Assembly: GCF_014803405.1 (NCBI RefSeq)
Contig: NZ_JACYFG010000041.1
Coordinates: forward strand, 1 to 64,000
DNA from: Pelagicoccus enzymogenes
GTDB taxonomy: Bacteria > Verrucomicrobiota > Verrucomicrobiia > Opitutales > Opitutaceae
Direction: 5' to 3'
DNA length: 64,000 bases
Shown here: in pieces, positions 43,637 through 55,639 of the stretch
Position numbering within the stretch: position 1 is the first letter of the stretch
Layout of the letters: every line of letters begins with the position of its first letter
Program-made: the position numbers and the translations under genes
Notes under the pieces: generated by a model
What the model saw: only the letters and a program-made list of their open reading frames with translations
What the model was told of the DNA's origin: nothing
The model's database searches: none

Positions 43637-44140
43637 CTAGAAGCCGAGAGCGTCTTCGAGTTCGCTGGAGACCACCTTTTCGATGTCGAGCAGGGTCTTG
43701 ACGCTGTCCTTGATGCGTGCGATGCCCAAGCAGCATTCGGTGCTGAGGCGGGTTCCGAAGTCAGGGGATGGCTTCACGTCTCCTTCGGTGACGTTGAGAA
43801 CTTCTTCGACGGCGTCGACGACCAGTCCGAGGAGTTGGTTGACGCCTTGTCCGCCGTCGACGTCGACGACGATGATGCAGGTGCGCTCGGTGGCCTCGCC
43901 TGCATGGAGATTGAATTTGACGCGCAGGTCGACGACGGGGATGACCTTGCCGCGCAGGTTGATAACTCCCTTCACGTGCTCCGGCATTTGCGGTACGGGG
44001 GTGATCTTCTGCATGCGAATGATTTCGCGAATCTTGAGTACCTCGACTCCGTAGCACTCTTCCGCTAGGGTGAAGGTGAGGAACTTGCCGGAAGAGAAGG
44101 AGGAGTGAGTGGTTGTGTCGTCAAACGTGAGGTTGCTCAT
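43637..44140 (-). CDS. cheW: Chemotaxis coupling protein CheW
   Basis: A 167-residue CheW-domain protein: KFLTFTLAEECYGVEVLKI, PVPQMPEHVKGVINLRGKV, IPVVDLRVKF and LLGLVVDAVEEVL are the expected blocks. It couples receptors to a CheA-type kinase. GAGG lies 7 bases before the ATG, a good ribosome binding site. A 168-bp gap separates it from cheD. Confidence 0.95.
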   Translation of the reverse strand: MSNLTFDDTTTHSSFSSGKFLTFTLAEECYGVEVLKIREIIRMQKITPVPQMPEHVKGVINLRGKVIPVVDLRVKFNLHAGEATERTCIIVVDVDGGQGVNQLLGLVVDAVEEVLNVTEGDVKPSPDFGTRLSTECCLGIARIKDSVKTLLDIEKVVSSELEDALGF

Positions 44141-44456
44141 AATTATTCCTCGGTGGAATTGTGGGAATGCGATTTATTATGAGCTAGATCGGTCCGAGGA
44201 TCGCTTTCCTTAAGGACAAAATGGCTGCTGACGCGGTCCGCTATGGAGATTGTCTTGGTCGGCAGCTGAGGAGTGGGCGTCTCGGTGATGCCACGCGCAT
44301 TTGATTTACGAATTTTCCGCCCAAGGGAGGGAATTAGTGAGGCATTTTTACGAGCGTCTCCAGACGCATCCTGTGCGGAAGCCAGGCTTGCATGCCAAGC
44401 GCTTGGAAAAAAACTGAGGTTGCGCTTTCCATGCGCGGGCCGGCGGTTTTCGGATC
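44141..44456. other. Noncoding gap between cheW and the receiver/HD gene
   Basis: 316 bp. The end next to cheW holds its ribosome binding site and presumably a promoter. A small inverted repeat GCGTC-TGGA-GACGC (minus-strand reading, near 44355-44370) follows the upstream gene but lacks a convincing T run. I see no gene in either strand. Confidence 0.5.
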
Positions 44457-45725
44457 TCAGCGGAACACCATGAGGCGTTGGGTGAGGGGGTTGGCGAAAT
44501 CGTGCTCCTTGATTTTGGAGATGATGCCGCCGGTGAGGCGCTTGTCCTCGGGGATGAGCAAGAGGCCGGAGGGACTGTAGATGCCTTTGGCCAAGACCAT
44601 GCCGGGCTCCAGCTCGGCGAGGGTGATTTCTCTTACCTTTTTGGGAAGGTTGGTGAGGTTGGAGCTCTTCATGAAGAGCCGCACGGCCTCGGGGTGATAG
44701 GCGCGCCCCGACTCGCGGATGATGAATTCGAGGGCTTGGTCGCGGGGCAGGTTGCACTCGACGAAGCCGATGGCGACGGCGAGGTGGCGAGCGGGCACCG
44801 GAATGCTCTCCCGGCTGAGCTGGTCCGGGTAGCCAAGCCCGTCGAAGCGTTCGCGGTGGTAGCGGATGGCGAGCCCGACCTCGTTGAGGTTTTCCACGAA
44901 GGAGGCGAGCGTTTGTCCGTAGACGGGGTAGTGGCGGAGCAGCGTTTCCTCGGACTCGTCGAGGCTTTGGGCATCCTTGAGGCTTTTGGAGACGAGGTCG
45001 CGGGGTAGGCCGATGCGGCCGAGATTGTAGAGCCAGGACGCAACTTTGAGAACTTCCGCCTCGCGAGGCTCGAGCAGCTCGGACTTTGCGATCTCCGAGC
45101 AAATGGAAACGACGGACTTGGTCTGCTGGCCGAGGATGGGGTGGAAGGCTTCGATAAGACGGAAGCAGATCTCGAGGGAATGTTTGAAGTTCCGCTCCAG
45201 GGCTTGGTTGGCCTCGTCGAGCATGAGGGTCTGCTCTTGCAGCTGGCGGACTTTCTCTTCGAGAGCGGTGTTGCTGGCGACCAGCTTCTCGTTGAGGTCG
45301 AGGGTGTCGGCCTGCAGCTTTTCGTTGGTTTCGACCAAGGCGTAGCGTTGCACGGCGTTTTCCACGGTGGCGAGCAGTTCCTCTCGGATCCACGGCTTGG
45401 CGAGGAAGCGGAAGATTTCGCCTTTATTGACCGCTTCCACCACGGTGTTGAGGGTGAGCACGCCGGTGATGAGGATGCGGGAGGCGTTGGGCTGCTTCTG
45501 CTTGCAGAGGTCGAGGAACTCGAGGCCGGTCATCTCCGGCATGCGGTGGTCGGAGATGATGGTGGAAAAGCGGTTGGTTTCGACCGCCTTGATCGCTTCG
45601 TTGGGACTGGTGAAGGCGGTGACCTGGTACCCTTCGCGCTCGAGGGTCTCCTTCATAGCAAGCAGGACGATGTCGTCGTCGTCCAAAACGAGGATGTTGC
45701 TGGATCTCGGCTCGGAGAATCTCAT
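44457..45725 (-). CDS. Response regulator with degenerate HD-GYP domain
   Basis: 422 residues. The receiver (about 8-125) has LVLDDDDI, Asp in TIISDHRMPEMTG and LAKPW. A coiled coil (about 135-190) follows. The HD-GYP-like domain (about 190-350) has ASWLYNLGRIGLP in place of the metal-binding AxLHDIGKIGxP motif, HRERFDGLGYP in place of HHERxDGxGYP, and AIGFVE in place of the usual Asp. The metal ligands are largely lost, so it is probably not an active cyclic-di-GMP phosphodiesterase. The C-terminal LAELEPGMVLAKGI segment is common in HD-GYP regulators. Confidence 0.9.
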   Translation of the reverse strand: MRFSEPRSSNILVLDDDDIVLLAMKETLEREGYQVTAFTSPNEAIKAVETNRFSTIISDHRMPEMTGLEFLDLCKQKQPNASRILITGVLTLNTVVEAVNKGEIFRFLAKPWIREELLATVENAVQRYALVETNEKLQADTLDLNEKLVASNTALEEKVRQLQEQTLMLDEANQALERNFKHSLEICFRLIEAFHPILGQQTKSVVSICSEIAKSELLEPREAEVLKVASWLYNLGRIGLPRDLVSKSLKDAQSLDESEETLLRHYPVYGQTLASFVENLNEVGLAIRYHRERFDGLGYPDQLSRESIPVPARHLAVAIGFVECNLPRDQALEFIIRESGRAYHPEAVRLFMKSSNLTNLPKKVREITLAELEPGMVLAKGIYSPSGLLLIPEDKRLTGGIISKIKEHDFANPLTQRLMVFR

Positions 45726-45777
45726 GGGTGCGGTCTGGGAAGTCGGTTAGCCGTGCGAAGCGTTCTGGATGGGGAGA

Positions 45778-47334
45778 TCAGTTGAAGTAGGCGGCGAGCT
45801 TGTTGAGCAAGGCGGAAGGTTTTGATGATCCGGCGGCGACCAATCCGCAAATCCTTTTTGTAGAAACTGATAGGGCGTCCACGCTTTCGCCCAGGGCGAT
45901 GAGAGCGACCTTGTCGCAATTGCGGGCATGGCCGAGCTCCGAGACGAGCGGATCGGCCTTCTCGTCCAAGGCGCTCTTGAAGACGAGCACGCCGTCGAGC
46001 TGAGGGCCGTCTTGCAGTAGGTCGAGCAGCAGCAGTCCGGGCTCGAGGTGTACGCGGGTGTCCCAGCCGGCGTTTTGCATGGCGATGAGCAGGGGATGTC
46101 GGGTGATGTCCTCCCACGTGTAGATGAGGATCTTGGGAGGAGTGGATCGAGGAGCGGTAGCCTTTGCGACAGGCGCTTTCTTTGGCGCCGCGGGGGCCGC
46201 GTCGGCAGCTGGCACCGCAGGTTCCTTGGTTTCTCTTTCGAGCAGGGGCAGCACGATGCGGACTTGAGCGCCCTTGTCGGGGTTGTTGCCCAGAGTGATG
46301 GAGCCACCAAGCTCCGTTGCGAATTTCTCTGCGATGCTCAGGCCGAGGCCGGGATGGTTTTCGCTTCCTTTGGTGGAGTAGAACGCAGTGGTCGCCCTCT
46401 CCAAGTCCTCCGGCTTGAAGCCGCTGCCGTTGTCGGAAAATTCGATGACGCCGCAGGCTCGTCCCTCGAGCGTGGTCGAGGAGACGGCGATCTTCACTTG
46501 GGCATCCTCGCCGCAAGCGTCTGCAGTGTTGCCGGTGAGGTGGAGGATGACTTGGCGGAACTGGTTGGCATCGAGTTGGATGGGGTGCTGGCCAGGGGCA
46601 AGCTCGACGGTGATGGCGGCGCCTTTGGGCAGCAGGGCCTCCATGTACTCCTTCTGTTCCTCGACGAGGGTTCCCAGGTCGAAATAGCCATTTTGTCCGG
46701 CCTCGAGGGTGGTCAAGTGGCGAATCTTCTTAGTGAGGTCCTGGGCCCGAATGGAGCAGTCGCGGATGTGGCCCATGGCTTCGGCGGTAGACTGGGGGTC
46801 GGACCCCGGCTCGGCGTAGAGTTCGCTTAGGGAATAGATGCCGGCGATGGTGTTGTTGAAATCGTGCAAGTAGCGCCGGGTCATGCTGGTGGCTATTTCC
46901 TTCCACGAGCGTCGGGCCAAGGCGTCGAAAGCGACTGTGCGGAAGGAGTCGTCGACGAGGCGTCCGGCGATGGCGACGGCTTGGCCGTTTTCGTCTCGCA
47001 CTACGGAGCGGTAGTCCACGACGGGCAGGGTTTCGCCGCGGCGGTTGACTTGTATGCGGTAGCGGGCTTCCGCTTCGAAGCGGTCCAAGGCGACGGCGGT
47101 TTGGTAGGCCTCGCGCTGCGTTTCTACGACCAGCTCGTCCCAAGAGGTGATGGCGTCCAGCAGCTTGTAGAAGGCAGGCGGGAAGGCACTTTCAGTTTGG
47201 CTAAAGTAGCGAGGGGCTCTTCCGGGAAGCTCGAGCAGGTAGCTGATGCCTGGACCGAGGGATGCAAGCTTGGCCTCGTCGGTAACGTTTCCCGCGAGTT
47301 CGCGGATCGCAGCATTGAGGTCGTTGGCGGGCAC
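45778..47334 (-). CDS. Histidine kinase with C-terminal pseudo-receiver
   Basis: About 518 residues from a GTG at 47334. The frame is open to 47433 (ATG), but that extension looks non-coding. A PAS-like region (about 25-145) precedes the His in RRYLHDFNNTIAGI and an ATPase domain (VILHLTGNTADACG, EFSDNGSGF, HPGLGLSIAEKFA). After an Ala/Pro linker, residues about 400-518 look like a receiver in which the acidic pair and phospho-Asp are absent (ILIYTWED, GVLVFKSA), hence a pseudo-receiver. No membrane segments. It lies between cheR and the HD-type regulator. Confidence 0.85.
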   Translation of the reverse strand: MPANDLNAAIRELAGNVTDEAKLASLGPGISYLLELPGRAPRYFSQTESAFPPAFYKLLDAITSWDELVVETQREAYQTAVALDRFEAEARYRIQVNRRGETLPVVDYRSVVRDENGQAVAIAGRLVDDSFRTVAFDALARRSWKEIATSMTRRYLHDFNNTIAGIYSLSELYAEPGSDPQSTAEAMGHIRDCSIRAQDLTKKIRHLTTLEAGQNGYFDLGTLVEEQKEYMEALLPKGAAITVELAPGQHPIQLDANQFRQVILHLTGNTADACGEDAQVKIAVSSTTLEGRACGVIEFSDNGSGFKPEDLERATTAFYSTKGSENHPGLGLSIAEKFATELGGSITLGNNPDKGAQVRIVLPLLERETKEPAVPAADAAPAAPKKAPVAKATAPRSTPPKILIYTWEDITRHPLLIAMQNAGWDTRVHLEPGLLLLDLLQDGPQLDGVLVFKSALDEKADPLVSELGHARNCDKVALIALGESVDALSVSTKRICGLVAAGSSKPSALLNKLAAYFN

Positions 47335-47520
47335 GTGGGAGCAGATGGGTTGGTTATTCAAAGTCGAATGGAGGCAAGACGCTTGGGGGTTCGTCCTGTT
47401 CTGGCAACTCGGCTTTGGGAATAAGTGGCCCAATTCGCGATTTTTTTACGCGAAGCCTGCCGCGGTTCGCGGTTGGTGAAGCGGTCCACGGGATGAAACC
47501 GTGGTCTGGCGCGCTCGCCC

Positions 47521-48447
47521 CTAGGCGGGAAGCTGGTAGATCGCTGGCTTGATGGAGTGGTAGGGATGGCGGATGCCGGCCAAGCTTTCTGCGTGGCCGA
47601 TCAGCAGGTAGCCGCCGGGCACGAGGTGTTGGGCGAGGCGTCCTACCAGCTCCTGCTGCGTCTCGCGATCGAAGTAGATCATGACGTTGCGGCAGAAAAT
47701 GACCTGGAACTTCTGGTGCCAAGGGTACTGCTGGGCGAAGAGGTTGAGGCGCTGGAACTTCAGCTTTTGGGAAATTTCCGGACGCACGCGGAAGTAGCCT
47801 TCCATCTGCTTTTCGCCTTTTTGAAAGTAGCGTCTGAGCCACTCGTCCTTGACGTTCTTGAGCCGGTCGCGGTCGTAGATGCCCTTGGAGGCGAAGTCGA
47901 GGACGCGGTTGGAGATGTCGCTGCACTGGATGGACCAGTCGTAGCCTTGCTGCTTGCCGAGGAACTCTTCCAAGGCGATTGCGAGAGAGTAGGGTTCCTC
48001 GCCGGTCGAACAGGCGCAGCTCCAAATCTTGAGCTCCTTTCCGGAGCCGAGCCTTCCGTTGACGAAAGTGGGCAGGATATGGCTGGTCAGGAAATTGAAG
48101 TGGTTGATCTCGCGGAAGAAGAAAGTGTGGTTCGTCGAGATCGCGTCGATGAGGTGGTAGAGCTCGCCGCTGTTGGGGCGAGATTGCAGCATTTGGCAGT
48201 ATTCGGTGTAGCTGCCGAGGTTGTTGGCCCGGAGGCGCTTGCCGAGTCGAGCGCTGACCAGTTCGCGTTTGCTGTCGCCGAGGTTGATGCGGGTCTCCTT
48301 GTAGATGAGGTCGCGAATGAAGGAATAGTCCTGGTCCGTTATTTTGCCCTTGGGGGTCATTCCAAATGTCAGTTTCTGGTTGGTGGTGGGATTGGCAGCG
48401 CTTTCGATTGGCTGGCTTTTTCTTAGCGTAGGGAGGCGGAAGCTCAT
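47521..48447 (-). CDS. cheR: Chemotaxis methyltransferase CheR
   Basis: A 308-residue protein. The N-terminal helical domain (YSFIRDLIYKETRINLGDSK) is followed by the SAM-binding domain with LKIWSCACSTGEEPYSLA, FQVIFCRNVMIYFD and GGYLLIGHAESL, all CheR hallmarks. It methylates glutamates of chemoreceptors. The start may instead be the ATG at 48360 (MTPKGK), since the first 29 residues are not conserved-looking. It is the promoter-proximal gene of the island. Confidence 0.94.
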   Translation of the reverse strand: MSFRLPTLRKSQPIESAANPTTNQKLTFGMTPKGKITDQDYSFIRDLIYKETRINLGDSKRELVSARLGKRLRANNLGSYTEYCQMLQSRPNSGELYHLIDAISTNHTFFFREINHFNFLTSHILPTFVNGRLGSGKELKIWSCACSTGEEPYSLAIALEEFLGKQQGYDWSIQCSDISNRVLDFASKGIYDRDRLKNVKDEWLRRYFQKGEKQMEGYFRVRPEISQKLKFQRLNLFAQQYPWHQKFQVIFCRNVMIYFDRETQQELVGRLAQHLVPGGYLLIGHAESLAGIRHPYHSIKPAIYQLPA

Positions 48448-48769
48448 GCGTGCGGTGAGTAGGTGTACTTATTGGCGTCGTTTAAGATCGCGCGTTTTGC
48501 CGCAAACTTGAGTCCCAGCGCTCAAATCAATCGGTAATAACTTGCGCAAAAGCCGCTGCCGGCGCGACTCGGGCTGCAGCCCCTGCGGGACCGGGGGCAT
48601 CCTGCCTCGGGGGCCAGAAATTCTGCTTGATTCTCGAACGCCAGAAATTCATATCAACAAATGTAGATACATTGATATGATGATCGGCCTTCGTTCGTTG
48701 GAGGCAGCAACCACTATCGATCAGCCAAAGCTTGCGAAGTCCTTAACGACGATCTACCCGAACTTCTTT
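48448..48769. other. Upstream region of metH
   Basis: 322 bp between the divergent cheR and metH. A GC-rich palindrome-rich stretch (about 48550-48612) resembles dispersed repeat. An exact 11-bp direct repeat GCCAGAAATTC occurs at 48613-48623 and 48640-48650. It is followed by the inverted repeat described separately. No canonical riboswitch core was recognised. The metH frame is open through the region but is unlikely to be translated there. Confidence 0.55.
48650..48679 (+). promoter_or_regulatory. Candidate operator or leader hairpin of metH
   Basis: Inverted repeat CATATCAA (48650-48657) / TTGATATG (48672-48679), arms 22 bp centre to centre, i.e. about two helical turns. Inside it, ATGTA-GA-TACAT is a second palindrome, so the whole is an interrupted 12-bp inverted repeat. 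It lies about 90 bp before the metH ATG, right after the direct repeat. A dimeric regulator site is the best reading; an RNA hairpin is possible. Confidence 0.5.
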
Positions 48770-52498
<3,729 letters not shown>

Positions 52499-52542
52499 TT
52501 CGGATACAGGCGAGTCATTTGACCGGCTGGTATTTCAGGAAG

Positions 52543-52574
52543 GCTGCTGCTCGGATTTGAGCGGCAGCTTTTTT
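52543..52574 (+). terminator. Rho-independent terminator of metH
   Basis: Stem GCTGCTGCTC/GAGCGGCAGC (10 bp with one G-T pair), 6-base loop, then six T. It lies 44 bp after the metH stop. Confidence 0.92.
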
Positions 52575-52658
52575 GCGTAATTGCTCAATAGAGCCTTAGT
52601 TTGAGCCATATCCCTCGCTCGCCCGCTTTTGGCGCAGGCGATGCTGTTTGAAGGTCCG

Positions 52659-52751
52659 TCCCTGGTAACAGGGATTGAGGGAGTGACGCTACTGTCTTGA
52701 TGACAGAAGCAGACAAATCCGGGGCCGGCGTTAGGGGTTATCGTCGGCCCC
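52659..52751. other. Three consecutive hairpins between metH and lysR-type gene
   Basis: TCCCTG-GTAA-CAGGGA (52659-52674), CTGTC-TTGAT-GACAG (52692-52706) and GGGGCCGGCG/CGTCGGCCCC (52721-52751). The last is a bidirectional-terminator-like hairpin 45 bp beyond the lysR-type stop, without a clean T run. The row of structures could be terminators of the minus-strand gene or a small structured RNA. Confidence 0.4.
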
Positions 52752-52795
52752 GAACTCCTTTGAAGTGAGAAGCGTCGGCGCGTGAAGGCTTGAGG

Positions 52796-53689
52796 TCAGT
52801 CGCCGAGCAGGTCTTGGCCGGTGAGGATGTCGATGAATTTCTTCATTGCCGGCGTGAGGACGCGGCCCTTGCGGTGCAGGATGCCGAGCGGACGATCGAA
52901 GGTGGGCCCGTCGATGGGAATGGCGCAGAGGGTGCCCTGCTTGATCTCCTGCAGGACGGTCGCCTTGGGAACGATGGCGATGCCGGCGTCGATCTCTACG
53001 GCGCGTTTCACGGTTTCGATGTTGTCGAACTCCATGACCGGATCGATTTCGATCTTCTGTTCCTTGAACATCTGGTCGACTGCCTTGCGGGTCGGGATGT
53101 CGGGATCGAAGCTGATGAACTTGTGCTTGGCGAGGGTCTCGAGCTGGAGGCTGGACTCCCTCGCGAGCGGGTTGTTCGGATGGCAAATGGTGATGAGGCG
53201 GTCCTTGCGAAAGTCGGTGATTTCGATCTGGCGATTCTTCTGTGGGAAGGCGACCAAGCCGAAGTCGACGGAATTGTGCAGGATGTCTTCGTAAACCAAG
53301 TTGGAACGTCGGTACTCCACGCGCACGTTCACGTTCGGGAATTCGGTGAGGAAGCTCTTGATATAAGGGGGCAGCTCGTGGAGGCCGATGCTGTAGATGG
53401 TGGAGATGCGAATGGTGCCGGAGATGACTTTTCGCATTTCCATCAGCTCGCTGAGCAGCTTCTCGTAGCCGTGCAGGATCTCCTTGGCCGACTGGTAGAC
53501 GCGTTCTCCTTCTCGAGTGAGCTGGAACTGCTTCTGGCTGCGGTCGATCAGCAACGCGGCAAAGTGTTTCTCCATGGACCTCGCCTGCTGGCTGACTGCC
53601 GACTGCGTCACGCCGTTGAGGCGAGCGGCCTTGGAGAAGCTTTTGGTTTCGACTAAGTCGGCGAAGATCTTGAAGTTGTCTATTTGCAT
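52796..53689 (-). CDS. LysR-family transcriptional regulator
   Basis: A 297-residue LTTR. The winged helix-turn-helix (about 1-60) has SFSKAARLNGVTQSAVSQQ; the effector domain (about 90-297) shows FGLVAFPQKN and IDAGIAIVPKATV. It is divergent from yggS, with 68 bp between the starts, the usual place for an LTTR operator. It converges on metH. MetR is also an LTTR, but nothing in the sequence shows methionine specificity. Confidence 0.94.
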   Translation of the reverse strand: MQIDNFKIFADLVETKSFSKAARLNGVTQSAVSQQARSMEKHFAALLIDRSQKQFQLTREGERVYQSAKEILHGYEKLLSELMEMRKVISGTIRISTIYSIGLHELPPYIKSFLTEFPNVNVRVEYRRSNLVYEDILHNSVDFGLVAFPQKNRQIEITDFRKDRLITICHPNNPLARESSLQLETLAKHKFISFDPDIPTRKAVDQMFKEQKIEIDPVMEFDNIETVKRAVEIDAGIAIVPKATVLQEIKQGTLCAIPIDGPTFDRPLGILHRKGRVLTPAMKKFIDILTGQDLLGD

Positions 53690-53757
53690 GCGAGGAGTTT
53701 TTTAAGCAGGTTTATAACTTAGGCTTATCAAGGCAATACTAAACAGTAGAAAAGTTA

Positions 53758-54462
53758 ATGCTAATATCGTTTGAGGATTTTCAGGCTAATTTGAGCGAAG
53801 TGAAGGGGCAGATTGAAGCTGCCTGCCGCGCGGCGGGGCGCGACCCGAGCTCGGTCCAGCTCTTGCCGGTGACCAAGAACCATCCCGTCGACGTGGCCCG
53901 TTATGCTTGGGAGGCGGGCTTGCGGGCGGTGGGGGAGAATCGGGTGCAGGAGGCCTTGGGCAAGATGGGGGATGTGGACCCGGAGCTGCGTTGGGAGCTG
54001 ATCGGTCCATTGCAGAGCAACAAGGCCAAGAAAGTCGCGGAGAGTTTCCACCGAGTGCAGACGGTAGAACGGGCCAAGATAGCCAAAGCTCTCGATCGCT
54101 ATGCGGGGGAGGCGGGCCGCTGCCTGTCTGTTCTGTTGCAGGTCAATGCGGGCCGCGATCCGGCCAAGTCTGGCGTGGAGCTGGAGGAGGCGCCGGCTCT
54201 GCTTGAAGCGGCGCTGGGCTGTCCGAATCTGAGGGTAGACGGCCTGATGACGATCGCCCCGCTTTCGGACGATCCAGAGGTTGCCCGTAGGACCTTTGCG
54301 AGCTTGCGTGAATGCCGCGACTCCTTGAGCGATTCCTTTGGCGTGGAGCTGGCGGAACTCTCCATGGGGATGAGTGGGGATATGAAGGAAGCGATTTCTG
54401 AAGGAAGTACTATGGTACGCGTCGGCACCGCTCTATACGGACAGCGCAACTATGCTGGCTAG
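53758..54462 (+). CDS. yggS: YggS/PROSC family pyridoxal phosphate homeostasis protein
   Basis: A 234-residue PLP-binding protein. The PLP lysine is in LLPVTKNHPVD; VGENRVQEAL, WELIGPLQSNKAKKV, VQTVERAKI and LSMGMSGDMKEAI with GTALYGQR are family signatures. It maintains PLP balance in the cytoplasm. It is followed after 31 bp by the Gfo/Idh/MocA gene and may lead the operon that ends in folK, in which PabC is a PLP enzyme. Confidence 0.94.
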   Translation: MLISFEDFQANLSEVKGQIEAACRAAGRDPSSVQLLPVTKNHPVDVARYAWEAGLRAVGENRVQEALGKMGDVDPELRWELIGPLQSNKAKKVAESFHRVQTVERAKIAKALDRYAGEAGRCLSVLLQVNAGRDPAKSGVELEEAPALLEAALGCPNLRVDGLMTIAPLSDDPEVARRTFASLRECRDSLSDSFGVELAELSMGMSGDMKEAISEGSTMVRVGTALYGQRNYAG

Positions 54463-54493
54463 GCGACAAGGGCTTGATTACCTGTGATTTCTT

Positions 54494-55594
54494 ATGAGTG
54501 AAGCGATCAAAGTCGGAGTTATCGGTTGCGGGAACATCAGCCCGCAGTACTTCAAGGGCGCGAAGCTGTACGGCGAGATCGAGATTGTCGCCTGCGCGGA
54601 CCTGAACGTGGATGTCGCCCGGGCGCGGTCCGAGGAATTTGGCGTACCCAAGGCCATTGCGGTGGATGAGCTTTTGTCGGATCCGGAGGTTGAGATCGTG
54701 CTGAACCTGACGACTCCTCAATTCCATGCGCCGGTCAACAAGCGGATCCTAGAGGCGGGGAAGCATGCCTATTGCGAGAAGCCGTTCGCTACGAACAGGC
54801 ATGAAGGACAAGAGGTCTTGCGCTTGGCGGCCGCCAAAGGGTTGCGGGTAGGCTGCGCTCCAGATACCTTTTTGAGCGCTCCGCTGCAAACCGCTCGCAA
54901 GCTGGTGGACGAGGGCTTTATCGGCAAGCCTTTTGGCGGCACGGCCGTCTTCGCTTGTCCGGGGCATGAGCGCTGGCATCCGAATCCAGAATTTTACTAC
55001 AAGCTGGGCGGCGGACCCGTATTGGACATGGCTCCTTACTACTTCACGGTTTTGGTGAACCTGTTCGGCCCAGCGGTTTCGGTGGTGGCTTCTGCGAAGC
55101 AAGTATTCGCCGAGCGCACGGTGGGAAGTGGGGCGCTAGAGGGGACGAAGATCGCTGTCGAAACGCCGACTCACAACGCGAGTCTGATCGAGTTCGAAAA
55201 CGGGGCAACGGTGAGCGCCTTGTTCAGCTTCGACGTGCAAGGGGAGCACGACCTGCCAATGCTTACGCTTTACGGTACGGAAGGAAATCTGTCCTTGCCA
55301 GATCCCAACCGATTCGACGGCGAGCTGAGGGTTTGCAGAGCGGGAGGAAGCTGGGAATCGCTGTCCTTGCAGCACAACTACGAAGGCGCCCGAGCCTTGG
55401 GAATCGCTGACATGGCGGCGGCCATCCGCGCGAATCGCCCCCACCGGGCCAACGGCGAGATCGCGTTCCACGTTTTCGACTTGATGCTCGCTTGCGAGGA
55501 ATCGGCAGCGAGCGGCCAGCGAGTGGCGGTGGCTTCTCGGTTCGAACGTTTGCCGGTTATCGGAGCGTCCGAGGGTGGTTCGCCGCGATTTTAG
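54494..55594 (+). CDS. Gfo/Idh/MocA-family oxidoreductase
   Basis: A 366-residue NAD(P)-dependent dehydrogenase. VGVIGCGNISPQYF is the Rossmann motif and AYCEKPFATN carries the family EKP motif. YKLGGGPVLDMAPYYFTVL is the C-terminal substrate-domain segment. Substrates in the family are sugars, inositols or their derivatives; this one is undetermined. Nothing links it to folate except position. Confidence 0.92.
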   Translation: MSEAIKVGVIGCGNISPQYFKGAKLYGEIEIVACADLNVDVARARSEEFGVPKAIAVDELLSDPEVEIVLNLTTPQFHAPVNKRILEAGKHAYCEKPFATNRHEGQEVLRLAAAKGLRVGCAPDTFLSAPLQTARKLVDEGFIGKPFGGTAVFACPGHERWHPNPEFYYKLGGGPVLDMAPYYFTVLVNLFGPAVSVVASAKQVFAERTVGSGALEGTKIAVETPTHNASLIEFENGATVSALFSFDVQGEHDLPMLTLYGTEGNLSLPDPNRFDGELRVCRAGGSWESLSLQHNYEGARALGIADMAAAIRANRPHRANGEIAFHVFDLMLACEESAASGQRVAVASRFERLPVIGASEGGSPRF

Positions 55595-55639
55595 GGGCGC
55601 TCGTTATCGGTTCAGCCACAGAAAAGCATTGGCGCCGCG

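Noticed and set aside
44143-45393. 416-codon minus-strand frame overlapping the receiver/HD-type gene
   Set aside because: Arg/Pro/His-rich frame-shifted shadow. The competing frame encodes a receiver and HD-GYP-like domain.
48542-48769. N-terminal extension of metH by 76 codons
   Set aside because: It would translate GC-rich palindromes and the operator-like repeats. MetH homology and normal length begin at ATG 48770.
48550-48769. S-adenosylhomocysteine, SAM or cobalamin riboswitch upstream of metH
   Set aside because: The GC-rich segment at first recalled an SAH riboswitch, but I could not find its conserved core, nor a B12 box. Repeat-like palindromes explain it as well.
52796-53689. Calling the LysR-type gene metR
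   Set aside because: It converges on metH and is divergent from yggS; nothing in the effector domain identifies homocysteine as ligand.
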